NCBI RefSeq assembly: GCF_019925205.1
Contig: NC_083562.1
Span: 4,216,001 to 4,280,000, forward strand
Reading direction: 5' to 3'
DNA from: Metopolophium dirhodum
Lineage: Eukaryota; Arthropoda; Insecta; Hemiptera; Aphididae
DNA: 64,000 nucleotides
Part shown: one piece after another, positions 14,629-26,145 of the stretch
How positions within the stretch are numbered: position 1 is the stretch's first letter
Layout: each line of letters opens with the position of its first letter
Program-made: the position numbers and the translations under genes
Notes under the pieces: generated by a model
Told to the model about the DNA's origin: nothing
Databases searched by the model: none
The model's input: the letters and a program-made list of their open reading frames with translations, nothing else

Positions 14629-14926
14629 GTTTTTTTTTTTTTTTTTTAATTGGTCATTAAGCCCGGCAACTATGGCCATTAGCTGTTTTGTTTGTTTATT
14701 TGTAGGGGAGGATACTGTTGGTTGGTAAACACGTGTGTATAGTTTTTGGCAGATTTTCAAGTGGGCACCCGTAGGTATCTGCCATGCCCGGGTGGGGGAT
14801 GGCGGCACTTGTTCTCCGGACACCGTGACTTGTCCGAAGAAAAATGCCGCCCATGGCCGAGGAATCGAACTCGGGTCGACTGCGTCGCAGCCGACGCCTT
14901 AGTCCGCTCGGCCACTCCGTCCCCCA
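14629..14926 (-). mobile_element. tRNA-derived SINE (Leu/Ser-like head) with poly-A tail
   Basis: Read on the minus strand the 5' end is GGGGACGGAGTGGCCGAGCG, an RNA polymerase III A box as in tRNA-Leu/Ser. A B box GAGTTCGATTCCTCGG follows about 50 bases on. A tRNA-unrelated body follows and the element ends in an A run (plus-strand T run 14630-14647). Both flanks carry TATATAGTTTTT-like sequence (about 14622-14636 and 14928-14942), consistent with a target-site duplication. Frames on both strands across it are artefacts of the SINE. Confidence 0.85.
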
Positions 14927-16247
14927 ATATATATAGTTTTTATGTTTTATACATTTATGTATATTATGATTGGCTATTGCGTAATAAATAATATTTAGGG
15001 AACAGTATTTTAAACATTAATAAAGGAGGGTCATTGTAGTGATTTGTATTTATCCATCTAAATGTAAGCAAGTTATTTAAAAACCTATTTAAGCCTATTC
15101 AAGGCTATTTAAGGCTATTTGGGGCCCGTCTAAAATTTGACTTTATCTCCGCCTATATGTATATTATGCTTGCAGAGTCACGTAGTGGATAAAAATTTAG
15201 ACGCTTAAAATGTAAAAAATATATAAACGTCTTTAAACAGATTTCAAGATATAAAACTATATGCTAAAGGTATAATGACCGTACAGTATACTACGATATG
15301 ACGGCGAATGCTTACTCGACGGTGTTCGAGTATTCTGTTTCTCACAGTCCGGCGTATCGAGGAAAATATTATTTATTTCGTAATAATAATCTTCATTCTT
15401 CAGTACGACACAAACAACTACTTAAACGCTCTAACATGTAATGGCACGGTCGTATAAATATATAATAATAATATATGGCATAATATAATATTATTATTAA
15501 TACGGTATGCCACATGCACGATAGGAAATACAAACGGGCGCGACTTATAACAAGTAATAACGCCGCCGTGATGAATTATTATTGTCGGTGCAGTGACGTC
15601 AGATACACACTATCTAAATTATTTAACGTCTACTTTCGACGTATTCGGTCGGGACGCATAATATAATAATAACATCTATACAAATATGGAATCGAATTCC
15701 GGAAAGATAAATTAAAATGCGATTCGGACGCTCGGTGTCGCCCGGCGTCGTACTGCGGCAGACTGCTGCAGTGTGTGTACGATAGTTGTACCAGGGTATA
15801 ACAGCTCCCCGTGGGAACGTAGTTAGTGTACATAAAAGACTTTTGTACGAAATAATATTATAATATATCGTTTAATAATAATACAGTCGTTCGTATGACG
15901 TGTTCATTTCAAATTTTTTAATTTTTATTAATACTATCTATAATAGACTATTATAGTTGTCAGCTAAAGTCTCTTATACAGCCGCTACATCGACGACTGT
16001 AAAAATAGTCTATTGGTCGATAGTGAAAGATAGTCAAACAGCCGCGACATACCTAACCTACAGTATATTAATGTAATTTATAATCAGTGCTGTTTCCGCG
16101 GAGAGCACTGCCTACTATTTAGTATTTATTATGCTCACATATGGAATACATGCGATTATTACAGTGGGAGCTAATATTTTCAACACGCTTGCAATGCCAT
16201 TTTCCGAAAATGTTTGCATTATTAATATACTTCCTGACAATTGTTTT
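14927..16247. other. Gene-free stretch, some GC-richer sequence
   Basis: Around 15105-15155, 'GGCTATTTGGGGCCCGTC' looks like a terminal phrase of a hAT-type DNA transposon. From about 15280 to 15850 base composition is more balanced and CpG dinucleotides are frequent, but there is no frame with splice or family support. Confidence 0.35.
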
Positions 16248-16340
16248 CTAATATCGAGAACAGACAAAGAGTTGAAACGATGTTGAACAATTATTGACGA
16301 AAAGTTCTCAGCGAAGTTGTTTTCAAAGGTATCATTAGTC
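16248..16340 (-). repeat. Diverged dispersed repeat, copy a (possible transposase remnant)
   Basis: The minus strand reads N-D-T-F-E-N-N-F-A-E-N-F-S-S-I and is roughly two-thirds identical by eye to 17877-17970, same orientation. It sits in a longer minus-strand frame (16115-16480) that runs into R1 copy 5. 'FNSLSVLDI' is faintly like the C-terminal region of hAT transposases, but this is too short to assign. Confidence 0.35.
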
Positions 16341-16394
16341 TGCAGGAGCAAATTTTTTTTTGAGGCCGCTAGCAGTAATAAAATTAAATAAAAA

Positions 16395-16690
16395 CGTGTC
16401 GCAAGTGGTTGTCGTTCTGCTGTACAGTAACCTACTGTACAAGTGGTCACTGGAATGGATGGTGTTAAATTTGAATTCAATGATATAATAACATTGTATA
16501 CGAAAAACGATTCTGAGCGAAGACGGTCAGTCAGCGTATGATATCAAATATTACTAAGTATATTATTTTGATGATATAATTGTGGATAAAGTAATTTATT
16601 TACCATGATATACGTGGAACCTTGTTTTACATTTTCAATCCTTGGCTATAAAAGTTGAACATTTTATAAATTTTTAACTACAAAATAATT
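16395..16690 (+). mobile_element. R1 repeat family, truncated copy 5
   Basis: Matches the first 300 bases of copy 3: 'GGAATGGATGGTGTTAAATT', 'ACGATTCTGAGCGAAGACGG', then 'CTATAAAAGTTGAACATTTT'. It is cut off near 16690 in AT-rich sequence. Confidence 0.6.
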
Positions 16691-17876
16691 TATAATATTT
16701 TAAGTAATACTATACGTTTACCTATATATATATATATATACAATATACGTATATTTTATAGAGAGTATTGGCGCAGTCAAGCAAAAGCAATCAGTGGCTA
16801 TATTTCCTCAAAATAATATGTGTTTCTGCGGATATTTCTGAGGACCCACTTGCCTACACAGGAATAAGGATGGCTGTATTATTTAATTGAAAGTATAAAA
16901 AACTGGATAAAAATCATCCCTATGACGTTATCCACTACTCACTAACTAAGTACCACAAAATACATAAAGTATACATTATTACATCAAATAATCATGTATA
17001 CATCAATACATATATCACCAATAATCAATCAGATGGTCAAATATATTTCCAATTTTTTTTTTATTAATTTTAGATTATGTCAAATTATAATTTGTTTTAT
17101 ATTTAAAATAAAAAAATTTTAGACAATTAATAGTAGAAAAAATGGTTCCTTGTGGTTCGTAGCGAATTAAATCAATAGAGTATAGACTATAGTTGGTATT
17201 CTATTGATATAATCATAATGAATACCGACATGCCATATATAGGCATAAATACAACTATTATTATATCTTTTATAAAAGACGATATTAATTTAATTATACG
17301 ATGCGTATGACAGGGGCTGAGGGGCGTTTTCACTATTCAATAATTCAATGGGAGAAGGTAAAGGGGCAGCGCTTCCATAACCTTTAATTTTTTTTTTAAT
17401 TACAGTATCATGGTCCTTGGAAGGAAACGCGTAAGCGTTACCTCTCCTCGGGCCACATAATTTATTATGATCAACAACAAAATACGTATAGGGAGGGGGC
17501 GCAAAAACTCACAGAAGCAAAGAGCCTCCTCCACCCTCTTAAATTTGGCATTCGGCCCTAAATACTTTTGCTCAATTAACTCATTTACACAACCACTTAT
17601 TGGCGTATTCTTTCTGCTTCCTCTTTTTCTGCTATCACGCATGTTCGGTAAATTATTGCTGCAACAGCCAATATAAGTGCTTTCCTCACTTACGCAGAAT
17701 GCTCGACTACGCTGTTCCGATCCACTTGCCCGATCCGCTCCGTTAGGGTCGGTCACTGGATTCGCTATGTAGAGATCAAAACAATTATTGTAAGGTTAGT
17801 CAAATTATATTTTTCAGAAAATTGTCCAATAATGTCGCTACACTCTATATTCATACTTTTTGACAATATTGCATTC
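16691..17876. other. Transposon debris, no supported gene
   Basis: At 17310-17330 'CAGGGGCTGAGGGGCG' resembles a hAT-type terminus. At 17490-17560 a GGGAGGGGGCGCAAAAA phrase and GC-richer sequence resemble DNA-transposon ends. A minus-strand frame of 118 codons (17400-17756) starts at GTG, has no ATG near its start and no recognisable domain. I read the block as nested transposon fragments rather than a host gene. Confidence 0.35.
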
Positions 17877-17970
17877 CAATACAGAAGGATAGGCAGAGAC
17901 TTGAAACCGTTTTGGACAATTGAATATTGACGAGAAGTTTTCAGCCATGTTTTTATACGTCTCATTAGCT
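17877..17970 (-). repeat. Diverged dispersed repeat, copy b
   Basis: Aligned with 16248-16340: shared 'CTAATGA', 'GAAAACTTCTCGTCAATA'-like core and 'CGGTTTCAAGTCTCTGCC' versus 'CGTTTCAACTCTTTGTC'. The two copies are in the same orientation about 1.6 kb apart. Confidence 0.35.
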
Positions 17971-18361
17971 ATAGGTATACTTACTTTTTTTTATTAGTAT
18001 ATTTAGCGCCGATCTACGTTGGACTTTCATCAGCTCCAATCTATTTCGCTGGGTATACACATGGGCGTTCGGTTCCGAACAAGTGCTCCATATAACAATA
18101 CTGAGTTCACAACGCTATATGCACAGTAGCCACCGTCAATAACATTAATATTGATACTGCAATTTTTTATAAATTTTTAATGCATATATACAATATACAT
18201 ACTAATTAGTATTAATTATGATAAGTTAAATGGTTACAATTATTTTATAAATGTATACTATATTTTTTTGTCTTAATATACGTGGTTCAAATTGTCCACC
18301 GATAACCTCTTAAAATGACGTAATATACCCACATGTGTCGTCACTTGTCACTGTCAAACTA

Positions 18362-18780
18362 TCGCATAACATGTCAAATTGTATGTTCAACTTCAGAATA
18401 ATCCATTTTAACGTAATCAATTATTGTATTACGTAAAAGCGTTATACTCTGTTATTTTTTATATTAGAGCCAATTTAACTGATATGTTGTTACGGAAAGA
18501 AAATAATTTAGGGCCTTCCATAGGCTTTTTTAAAATTTATTTTTAAAACAAGTTATGAATATTTTAAAATTAGAAATAGGACCAATATCAATAATCACAT
18601 ATTGCATAAAGAGCATTTTAAAACTTACAATTTGCTTCAAAATTGAAATATCAAGAAACGTCTGAGTGGCTCTAAACAATTACCTTTACATTTGACAACA
18701 GATAAAACTACTCTAATATTAAAAATAAAAAAGTAAAATGGATTATTCTGAACGTAAAATTTGTCATGTTATGCATTAAC
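18362..18780. mobile_element. MITE-like element with ~50-bp inverted ends
   Basis: Left end 18362-18412 (GCATAACATGTCAAATT ... CAGAATAATCCATTTTA) is mirrored at 18734-18780 (TAAAATGGATTATTCTG ... GTCATGTTATGC). The interior has no transposase frame. Consistent with a non-autonomous DNA transposon of about 420 bp. Confidence 0.55.
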
Positions 18781-21700
18781 ATAGTTATAGGAAGACAAAG
18801 ACCCGTCTTGCGGGTATATATGAGTGTATGACTTAAAAGTTAAAACATGCTTATAAAATTTAATACATATATTATAATAATAAATTTAGAGCCATATACC
18901 TATGCATAAAGACCGAGTTAAAATCTTTATAGTTTTATCCCCCCCACCCATATAAATGGGTCTAGATCCTTAGTGTGCGATGCTGCCGATGCTGGTATTG
19001 GTAGGTATATATGATATAATACCTATGAAAAGTATTATGAATATAATATGGTAATATTGTTTCTCAATTAATGTTCTCATTTTTGGACAACAGTGCCCTA
19101 AATTAAACAAGCTTATTCAATTTTATTATAATCATGATTTAAATGTTAATAACATCAAAGATTTCAATGTGTATACAAATTGAAAATTATATTAATACCT
19201 TATTTCAATATGTTATTAATGACAATATTACTTAAGTCGATCTGTTAAATCAATTTCTTTTCATATTAACCTAAAATAGTCGAACTTAAGTAGATAACTA
19301 TATTAATAGGCGCAACTAGACCAATATTTTTAGGGGTGCACAAATTATAAATATTTCCTGTGTAATTTCCCCTTACACTATCTATTAACAATAATTTCAA
19401 ATGTATATTTATGTAGGTACTACTTATATTTTGAATATTTTTGTGAAACAGTAACAGTAAATATTAAATAATTGTGCCTATTGGCTATTACATAAGTAAA
19501 TTGTATTTATTTAATTTACTGCTAGTTCTGACTTCTGGATGACGTGGTCCACCTCTCCTATTTCAAATATACCCTAATCAATAATCACTATAATGCCATT
19601 ACAATAATTTTTATTCAGTTGAGTAGGTACTTTTTAACTCCGACTGATTTGAACTAGAATTAGAATAGCTTTAAATAGGAAGTCTTAGATCGTTAATCTC
19701 TTGTTGAGTAGTTTGTTTTTTAAATACTACATGTACTATGGACGTAAATAGGGGCAGCCTTAGTGGAGAGCTACTTGGTTTTAATTTTTTGTATCCTATG
19801 TTGGCCACAAACACAATGTAAACAAACGTACACAAACAAGTTATTAATATTTATTATTATAATAAATAATAGATATTATGCTGGCTCAAATATACTGCCT
19901 AGTTATTAATTTTCTTATGTTATTACCGTTTTAATTTTGTTCAAAATACAAATTTTGTATAATATAATAAATCGGTTTTTACTGTCGTTAATAATATTTA
20001 TATTTTTCAGATTACTGTTATAATGTTTATTTTCTAAAAGTTTTCCTATATTCTTTTTGACTTTTTACGTTTCCTTTAGTTCGTAAAGTATAAGTTCTTT
20101 TTATTTTCACCATGAAACAATTACAATTTTTAGATTCATAGACGCACGCACTTCAACAATGGATATGCAATTGTCAACGAAGGTTTATATCTCTCAGGTG
20201 ACAGATCTGAAAACTGAAATATTTTAATGCACCTACAATAGTGTAAACATATGTTTCAACACTCGTCAAGCTTTATAGAAAACGTATTGAGTCCAAGCGA
20301 CGATTAGGAATTATTTTGATATAAGTCTTGGTCGGCGCGTAAGTAAGCTAAGCTATAGATTCCTAAGCCAAGTAAGATAATTTTATGTATTAAGTATTTT
20401 GTAAAATGTATTTATTTAATATTGTCGTCCCCTCACCATTAATTCATCTCACCAAACACATCATCCACTATCGCCGGCCGGCGTCACACGCACAAAATAA
20501 ACACTTTGTTCCAGGACCATAAAAAAATGTTTATGAATGAATTTCACGACAATTAAAACAGGTTCAATAAAGAGGTTCAATAGGAATGGTGAGTGGTAGG
20601 TGACTTAGAAATAGGACTTTGGTAATCTCTAAATAATAATTAATAAATTATAATATATATAATACAAATTTGATAAATATAATAATAATATATAGTTATA
20701 GTTATAATATTAGGACAGTGTTGAATTTGAAATAATGGTCGGGAGATATCATCCTAATAATTTAAAACTTCTGTATTTTTACTCATCTTGGACTTATCAT
20801 GCTATGTGACAAATAGAAATCCCTCGGCGCCAGCAGTCTATAGCTCGCCTTTCCAAAGGCTGAAACACACTAAAATTCAACGCTTTAGTAAGCCGAAAAT
20901 GTGCGAATGCCGTGTTGCGACAAAATTAAAAATTTGAAATTAAAACCTATCCAACGTTAAATTCGATATTTATTTATCTATATTAAAATCTATATGTAAC
21001 TTACAATATTAATTTTGGTCGACCGGCGTTCGCATGTTTTCGCTTGCAATGTGGATTAGGCCTACAGGGGACACCACAATAAAAAAAACGCGCCACGTGT
21101 AATACCTCTCATGCTTTTAAACAACATGGACGATGTGATATATGATGTCGTTTAACAAGCATATTGGTGGTGTGGAAACTTACACGACACTGTAGTCATC
21201 CTATATATCGAATACATCGAAGTAATATATTTAATGGAAAAAGTCTTTTATTTTTTGGAGGTGCACATTTTAAACCGGGAGGTGCACAAGTCCCCCTCAG
21301 CATATCACTAGTTGCGTCAATGACTGCGCCTTATACTTTGTGGAACTCTCACTTATTGCACAGCAGCTGGCTTTCGAGGAGATCAATCACTTATTTTTAA
21401 ATTTTGTTAAATAATAATATTACATTGTAATGTCTTTTTGCTTGATGAAACCAACACATTTTATATTATTAATAATAATTAATGTAATATGTACGGTAAT
21501 AGTGTAATATACATAATATATTACGTTGGCACATTGCATATTATTTAATAATATATAAATATACTATAATGTCTGGGCAATACAGTTTTCCTTCGATACG
21601 AACGTACACATAACACATATTATATCAAGTATGACAGTAATAAACATCTAACGATAGTACGAAAAGAATAACTATAATGTAATCTCACACACTTGTGACT

Positions 21701-22617
21701 CGCGAAAACACATTTCCACCAATGTAGAGTTATGACTGTTATAACAAGTGGTATATATAGTTGTTATATACCGCACTTACGTATAGTAATAATATACTGT
21801 AGTGTTGCGGTGTCATAGACTCGTAGTCAAGTACAACAGTGACGTAAAAATTAAATTTAAAATAGATAATACAATATTGTACGACACACGATTAATATTT
21901 AATTATGAAAATTCTAGAATGTTTGCGAAACCGTAGTAGGTATATAATACAATATATCAACCGCGTCACGAGGAGCTATATAAGGAGCAATATAACAATA
22001 GAAATATAATTGCACATGAAAAAATTTTTTCATAATTTCTTTTTTCTCACAATCCGAGCGGACCACGATTGACATTTGACAATATTATTATATTATAATA
22101 TTGCAGACTTGTCACGATTATACACAAATATATAATAAATAGCCCTCTGCAATCCGCAGTCGATAGTCAAAATGTATACTTGGCAGGTAGCAATAAATTC
22201 AAAATTTCTTTCCGGTCCATCCAAAATAGCTTTGCATTTAAACGTTTTTCTTTCCGCTATTCTTTTCTTACCCCGAATCGCCGAAGTTTTATCAAACATT
22301 GATAGTCTTTGTTGGCGGAGACAGTATATTTATTTGCCATAAATCATAATATTAAGTGTGTATACGAAGAGAGTGTTCAAGTCGATCAAGTTTTATGTAC
22401 ATGGTGGAACATATCGTTATTTGTTATTTTTTACTCCTCAGATCGAGGTGAGTTTCCCCGGCACCACAATGTTCAAAAGTCCACATTTTTTCTTTTTCCA
22501 TTTATGTGCACACGGACACACGCAGTTCAATTGTCTGGGCTGCATTGTCATGACCCTTACTTCGGTCAGCGATTTTACGTTTATAACTTTTAAGCCAGTG
22601 ATTGAAAACGGGCAGTG
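18781..22617. other. Gene-free stretch
   Basis: Mostly AT-rich. At about 18940-18975 a C8-containing phrase with 'CCATATAAATGGGTCTAGAT' resembles a DNA-transposon terminus. An imperfect inverted pair at 20890-20921 and 21019-21045 may bound another small element. Frames at 21164-21400 and 22309-22621 lack support. Confidence 0.4.
20890..21045. repeat. Imperfect inverted repeat pair
   Basis: 'AAAATGTGCGAATGCCG' (left) pairs with 'CGGCGTTCGCATGTTTTCGC' (right), about 28 bases with mismatches, separated by about 100 AT-rich bases. Possibly the ends of a decayed short transposon. Boundaries are uncertain. Confidence 0.35.
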
Positions 22618-23008
22618 GTAAACTCTCCCGATATCAAAGCTAGTAAACTCTCCCGATGGTAAACATTATGTTTTCCCGAAGAAAATATGTAAACTCTGCC
22701 GAGTTGTTTTAAAATTATGTCAAAAAAAATTATAGACTGCACAGACCAAAAAATAGATACCTTAAGTTTTCTAAATCTGTACAAGTATACAAATTAAATT
22801 AGTATGTTAATTCAATTTGAAATTTATTTAAATATTATTATTATTATTAGTTTTTACTATAATTTATTTAAATGGTTTACTTTTTTAAATTAAATTCAAA
22901 CTCATATTACATTTTAAACATTTGTGTGTTCATATTAGGTATTTGTAAACATTTAATTATAATGTATAAACGAAGACACCGAGTTATTACAGACTCGGGA
23001 GAGTTTAC
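22618..23008. mobile_element. MITE-like element with GTAAACTCTCCCGA ends
   Basis: Begins GTAAACTCTCCCGA at 22618 and ends with the exact reverse complement TCGGGAGAGTTTAC at 22995-23008. Extra direct copies of the end motif lie just inside the left border (22643-22656 and a variant GTAAACTCTGCCGA at 22689). The interior is AT-rich and has no transposase. Length about 390 bp. Confidence 0.6.
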
Positions 23009-23922
23009 AATAGTGTTGTTCCACAAATCCTTTGCCGTGATTGGTTGGTTAGGTTAAGTTACCACACGATTAACCACGATACCGTGTTGTCGGACAATGG
23101 TCGGTTTGCGTTTGGGCAATTTAGCATAATGCGTTTGGGCGAGTGGTTTTAAAAAACGCCCGTTGGACATAGCTGAACATTTTTCGTGTACACGGCAAAC
23201 GTGTATAGTGGAAACCCGCATTAAGATGTATAAAATGTGTATTACCGTATTTTTAAAGGTATACACTATACAGCTATTGTTACACACTTATACAATATAC
23301 TACACGGTAGGTATAACTACTACACACGACACAGCAGTACAATTCGTGTCGATATTTTCGAATATTTTATCGCGTACCTTCGCTCAGATCCGAATCATAT
23401 TACTTCATGTGCTGATATAATATTTTAATTTGATGGATATCTATTATATGAGTTTAATTGATTTTTTCACCGTTTGGCATACTTCAATACCACGCTATAC
23501 CAGCTCGTCTTTGTTAGTGGTGCGGTCCAATTCGCGGCCAGCCGCTGCCTTTGCTCTTGGCCCCAGGACACGTGAACCATTTTACAGTAATTTAAAAATG
23601 TGTAAAATAATATAATTTTGTATACACAATTTATAAAATTCCGGAAAAAATATTTTAATATATTTTTCTGTTGTTTAATAATTCTATTGTAAATAAATAA
23701 TTTGAGTATTGTGTAATGTGATAATGAAGTAAATAATAATAATAGTTCTTTTTTTTTGTATATTTATATTGATTAAATGAGTAAAATAGCCCGACGTCCG
23801 TGAAGTACAAAAGGTTGAACCACACTCGTCTAAATAAGTAGTACCACCTATATAGTAGCAACAAAAATCTGAATTGATATATTATTGTAAGTAAAGACAA
23901 TTCATAATCAATACAGGCGATT
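23009..23922. other. Gene-free stretch
   Basis: No coding signal that survives scrutiny. A GC-richer patch at about 23505-23580 ('GCGGCCAGCCGCTGCC') could be transposon-derived. Confidence 0.4.
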
Positions 23923-24129
23923 ATGGAAACCACGACACAAAGCATCCAGGTGTCCTACAGCTATGCCTCTGCGGGTCAACGGCTCTTTGTACAAAACCAG
24001 AAATCAAAAAGTCGACGAGATGTAGCTGGTACACCGCTATATAGTAGGTATACACAGCCTCAAATCATGATGAATCCTTTGTGTATGCGCTGTTTACAAT
24101 ATTTGTTCAACTCTTTCCGGCGTTCGTGA
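23923..24129 (+). CDS. Candidate small ORF or 3' exon, unknown product
   Basis: A 68-codon frame beginning METTTQSIQV with an ATG in fair context (GATTATGG), and a possible 3' splice site (ATACAG) just upstream at about 23918. The stop is followed within about ten bases by AATAAA (24134). Composition is mixed rather than low-complexity, with a C-M-R-C pair near the end, but no domain is recognisable. It could equally be chance. Not linked to any neighbouring exon. Confidence 0.22.
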   Translation: METTTQSIQVSYSYASAGQRLFVQNQKSKSRRDVAGTPLYSRYTQPQIMMNPLCMRCLQYLFNSFRRS

Positions 24130-24540
24130 CGGGAATAAAAATGTATGCAATGAGTTATAATAAAATAAAAACAAAACTCGTGTAGATAAAAATGTGTTTT
24201 GGTAACAGTGTTTATTAAATAAATTATATAAAAAGAAAGAAAAGAAATCGCCTAATATAGGCTACGTTCAACACGTAAATTCAATATAGGTTAAAAAAAA
24301 AAAAACATTCATACGTATACGGTCGATGGACAGAATAAAATAAAAACACGTAGGTACACACAATATCGAAATCTCGCAGTCATGAGAACAATATCAATAA
24401 TAATATTCATCGGATCGCGTGCGACTTATCCTCTACGTTTATATATTATAATATATATTATGATATACAATAATAAAATAACATAATATATAATATGTTT
24501 TTGTATACACAATATTACATATTATGGTAAAAATGGTGGA

Positions 24541-24780
24541 AACCTAACCGAGTCGACGGTGTGCGAGGCTGCACGTACGCCGCCGGACGATAGGGTACGG
24601 GCACACGCGAGCAAGCGCGTCGATCGCCCGCCGCGGACCGGACGCGTCGGACGTGTTGTCCGGCGGCGCGGGCTCGACTGCCGCGTAGGAGAGACGTGTC
24701 CCGCCCGCCCGGCTCGTTCACAACAATCGCGAACGGCCCGCCGCCGATGTTCGGACCGGCGCGCGTTATGTATTATACGC
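24541..24780. promoter_or_regulatory. CpG/GC-rich island
   Basis: An abrupt GC-rich block with many CG dinucleotides inside very AT-rich surroundings (for example CGTCGATCGCCCGCCGCGG). It may be a promoter or 5' leader, or a conserved UTR segment of the minus-strand gene ending at 25576. Long frames on both strands come from the lack of TA-rich stops. Confidence 0.3.
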
Positions 24781-24935
24781 GATAAATAAAATAATATCGT
24801 TGTTTTAACGTTATATACCACACACCGCGCGAGCGTGGCGTGCACATTAAATTTAATGTTATAATATTAATGTAAGTATATAATAAATAAAATAATGTAT
24901 ATAATTATGTATATAATAATATAATATAAAAAAAG

Positions 24936-24957
24936 TCACACACACACACACACACAC
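24936..24957. repeat. (CA)n microsatellite
   Basis: Uninterrupted CA dinucleotide run next to AT-rich simple sequence. Confidence 0.9.
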
Positions 24958-25575
24958 GTGAATAATAATAATAATTAATAATAAATAAAATATAAAAACG
25001 TTTGGAAAGTACTCTGAGATGTACGAATAATATTAAATTATATTATAAACACAATATTTATAATATTGATATCGTATGTGAACGAATAACAACAATGTCT
25101 GGACGAACATATACTGCGCGTAAATACGATAATAATATAATATTGTAACGCGTTTATCGTATTACATAACCGTGTATATAATATTAACACACGTGTAAGT
25201 TGGTGCGCGTGTGTGTGTGATCGTGTATAAAAATAACGTTTGAATATATATGTACACATATGTATAAAAATGAGATCAAAGAACGCGCCTGTGATACGAC
25301 ACGACGGCAGAGTGAGAGAGAGAGAGAGAGTGATTCGAGAGAAAATATCATACGAGATATTATTATACTAATTGTTTTTGATTATTATATTACTAAATTC
25401 GCGCGCGCGTCGTCTTTTTGCGCGAAAAAAAATTAGTATCTTGTCGTTGTCGTGTATGTCGTCGTCGTCGTCGTCCGTCCCCGTCCATCCGGAGGGGTAA
25501 AAATCCAGTGGCGGACCGAGGACGAGAGAACGAATGATGATGGGAAGAGAAATGTGAGGAGAGTGTCGGCGACGA

Positions 25576-25784
25576 TTATTTGAATTTCGTCTGCGGCAAC
25601 ACGGCGGCCAACAGCTTGGCGTCTGCTACCGCCACGGCCACGGCGTTCGTGGTGCACGTGGCGCAGGTGGTGGCTCCGGCAGCGCAGGTGGTAGCGCCGG
25701 TGGCGGCGGTCGTGGCCGCGTGCACGGGCACCACGTATACGTCGGCGAGCTTCTTGCCCGGAACGCGGTGGTGGTACTGCTGTG

Positions 25785-25819
<35 letters not shown>

Positions 25820-26145
25820 AACACCTGTCCGAACCCGCCCTTGACGGTGTCGTCGTAACTGGGTGGCGCAAACAGGTGGTATGGTGGGGGGGGGCGTCTC
25901 GGGCTTGTAGTTGCCGCCGTGGTGCTGTCCGTGGTTCCGGATCCCGTACACGTGACGGCGCAGGTAGCCGGCGTGCGGCAGCTCAACGGGGCGGCGCTGG
26001 TAGATGGGATTGCCGAAGAAAAGTTCGGAGCACGTGACCACGAAGAAGAAGAGCACAAGACCGCCGAATGCGGCTAGGTACCACACGGCGGACAGCGCTT
26101 CCTCGTCACCCATTGCACCGGACGTACCGTCGTCGTCTTCCGAGT
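25576..26145 (-). CDS. Last exon of single-pass membrane protein with tandem PY motifs and polyQ (frameshifted)
   Basis: A strong 3' splice site on the minus strand (T-rich tract then TGCGCAG) precedes an exon starting mid-codon. The exon reads: acidic stretch (DSEDDDG, GDEEALSA), one hydrophobic span of about 23 residues (VWYLAAFGGLVLFFFVVTC), a His/Arg-rich juxtamembrane part, then two PPxY motifs (PPPPY and PPSYDD about ten residues apart), an 11-Gln tract (CAG repeats at about 25785-25822), then a Thr/Ala-rich tail ending QTKFK and TAA. The membrane part and the PY part are in different frames. They meet at a C9 run (plus-strand G9, 25886-25894), where eight C would give one frame, so a one-base insertion error or allele is likely. 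PY motifs bind WW domains of Nedd4-type ligases. The arrangement recalls Commissureless- or Shisa-like adaptors, but orthology is not established. Upstream exons were not found. Confidence 0.7.
25785..25822 (-). repeat. CAG repeat coding polyglutamine
   Basis: A run of GCT/GCTG units on plus, read as CAG codons on minus, encoding about eleven consecutive Gln and then P-Q-Q inside the membrane-protein exon. Likely length-polymorphic. Confidence 0.85.

Larger units (their letters stand above)
24130..25575 (-). other. Presumed 3' flank/UTR of the membrane-protein gene, CpG-rich patch
   Basis: Lies downstream of the minus-strand stop at 25576. The first clear minus-strand AATAAA is at 24211-24216 (TTTATT on plus); an ATTAAA variant is near 24852. 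A strikingly GC/CpG-rich island occupies about 24541-24780. (CA)n is at 24936-24957 and (GA)n at about 25311-25330. Frames over the CpG island on both strands are compositional artefacts. Whether the whole interval is transcribed is inference. Confidence 0.35.

Noticed and set aside
14617..14991. Frames of 68 and 81 codons on opposite strands
   Set aside because: They lie on the tRNA-derived SINE and are produced by its GC-rich head.
17400..17756. 118-codon minus-strand frame
   Set aside because: Starts at GTG, no recognisable domain, and its sequence overlaps what look like DNA-transposon ends.
24515..24845. Arg-rich frames over the CpG island on both strands
   Set aside because: Composition-driven; AT-poor DNA lacks stop codons, and the frames on the two strands are mirror artefacts.
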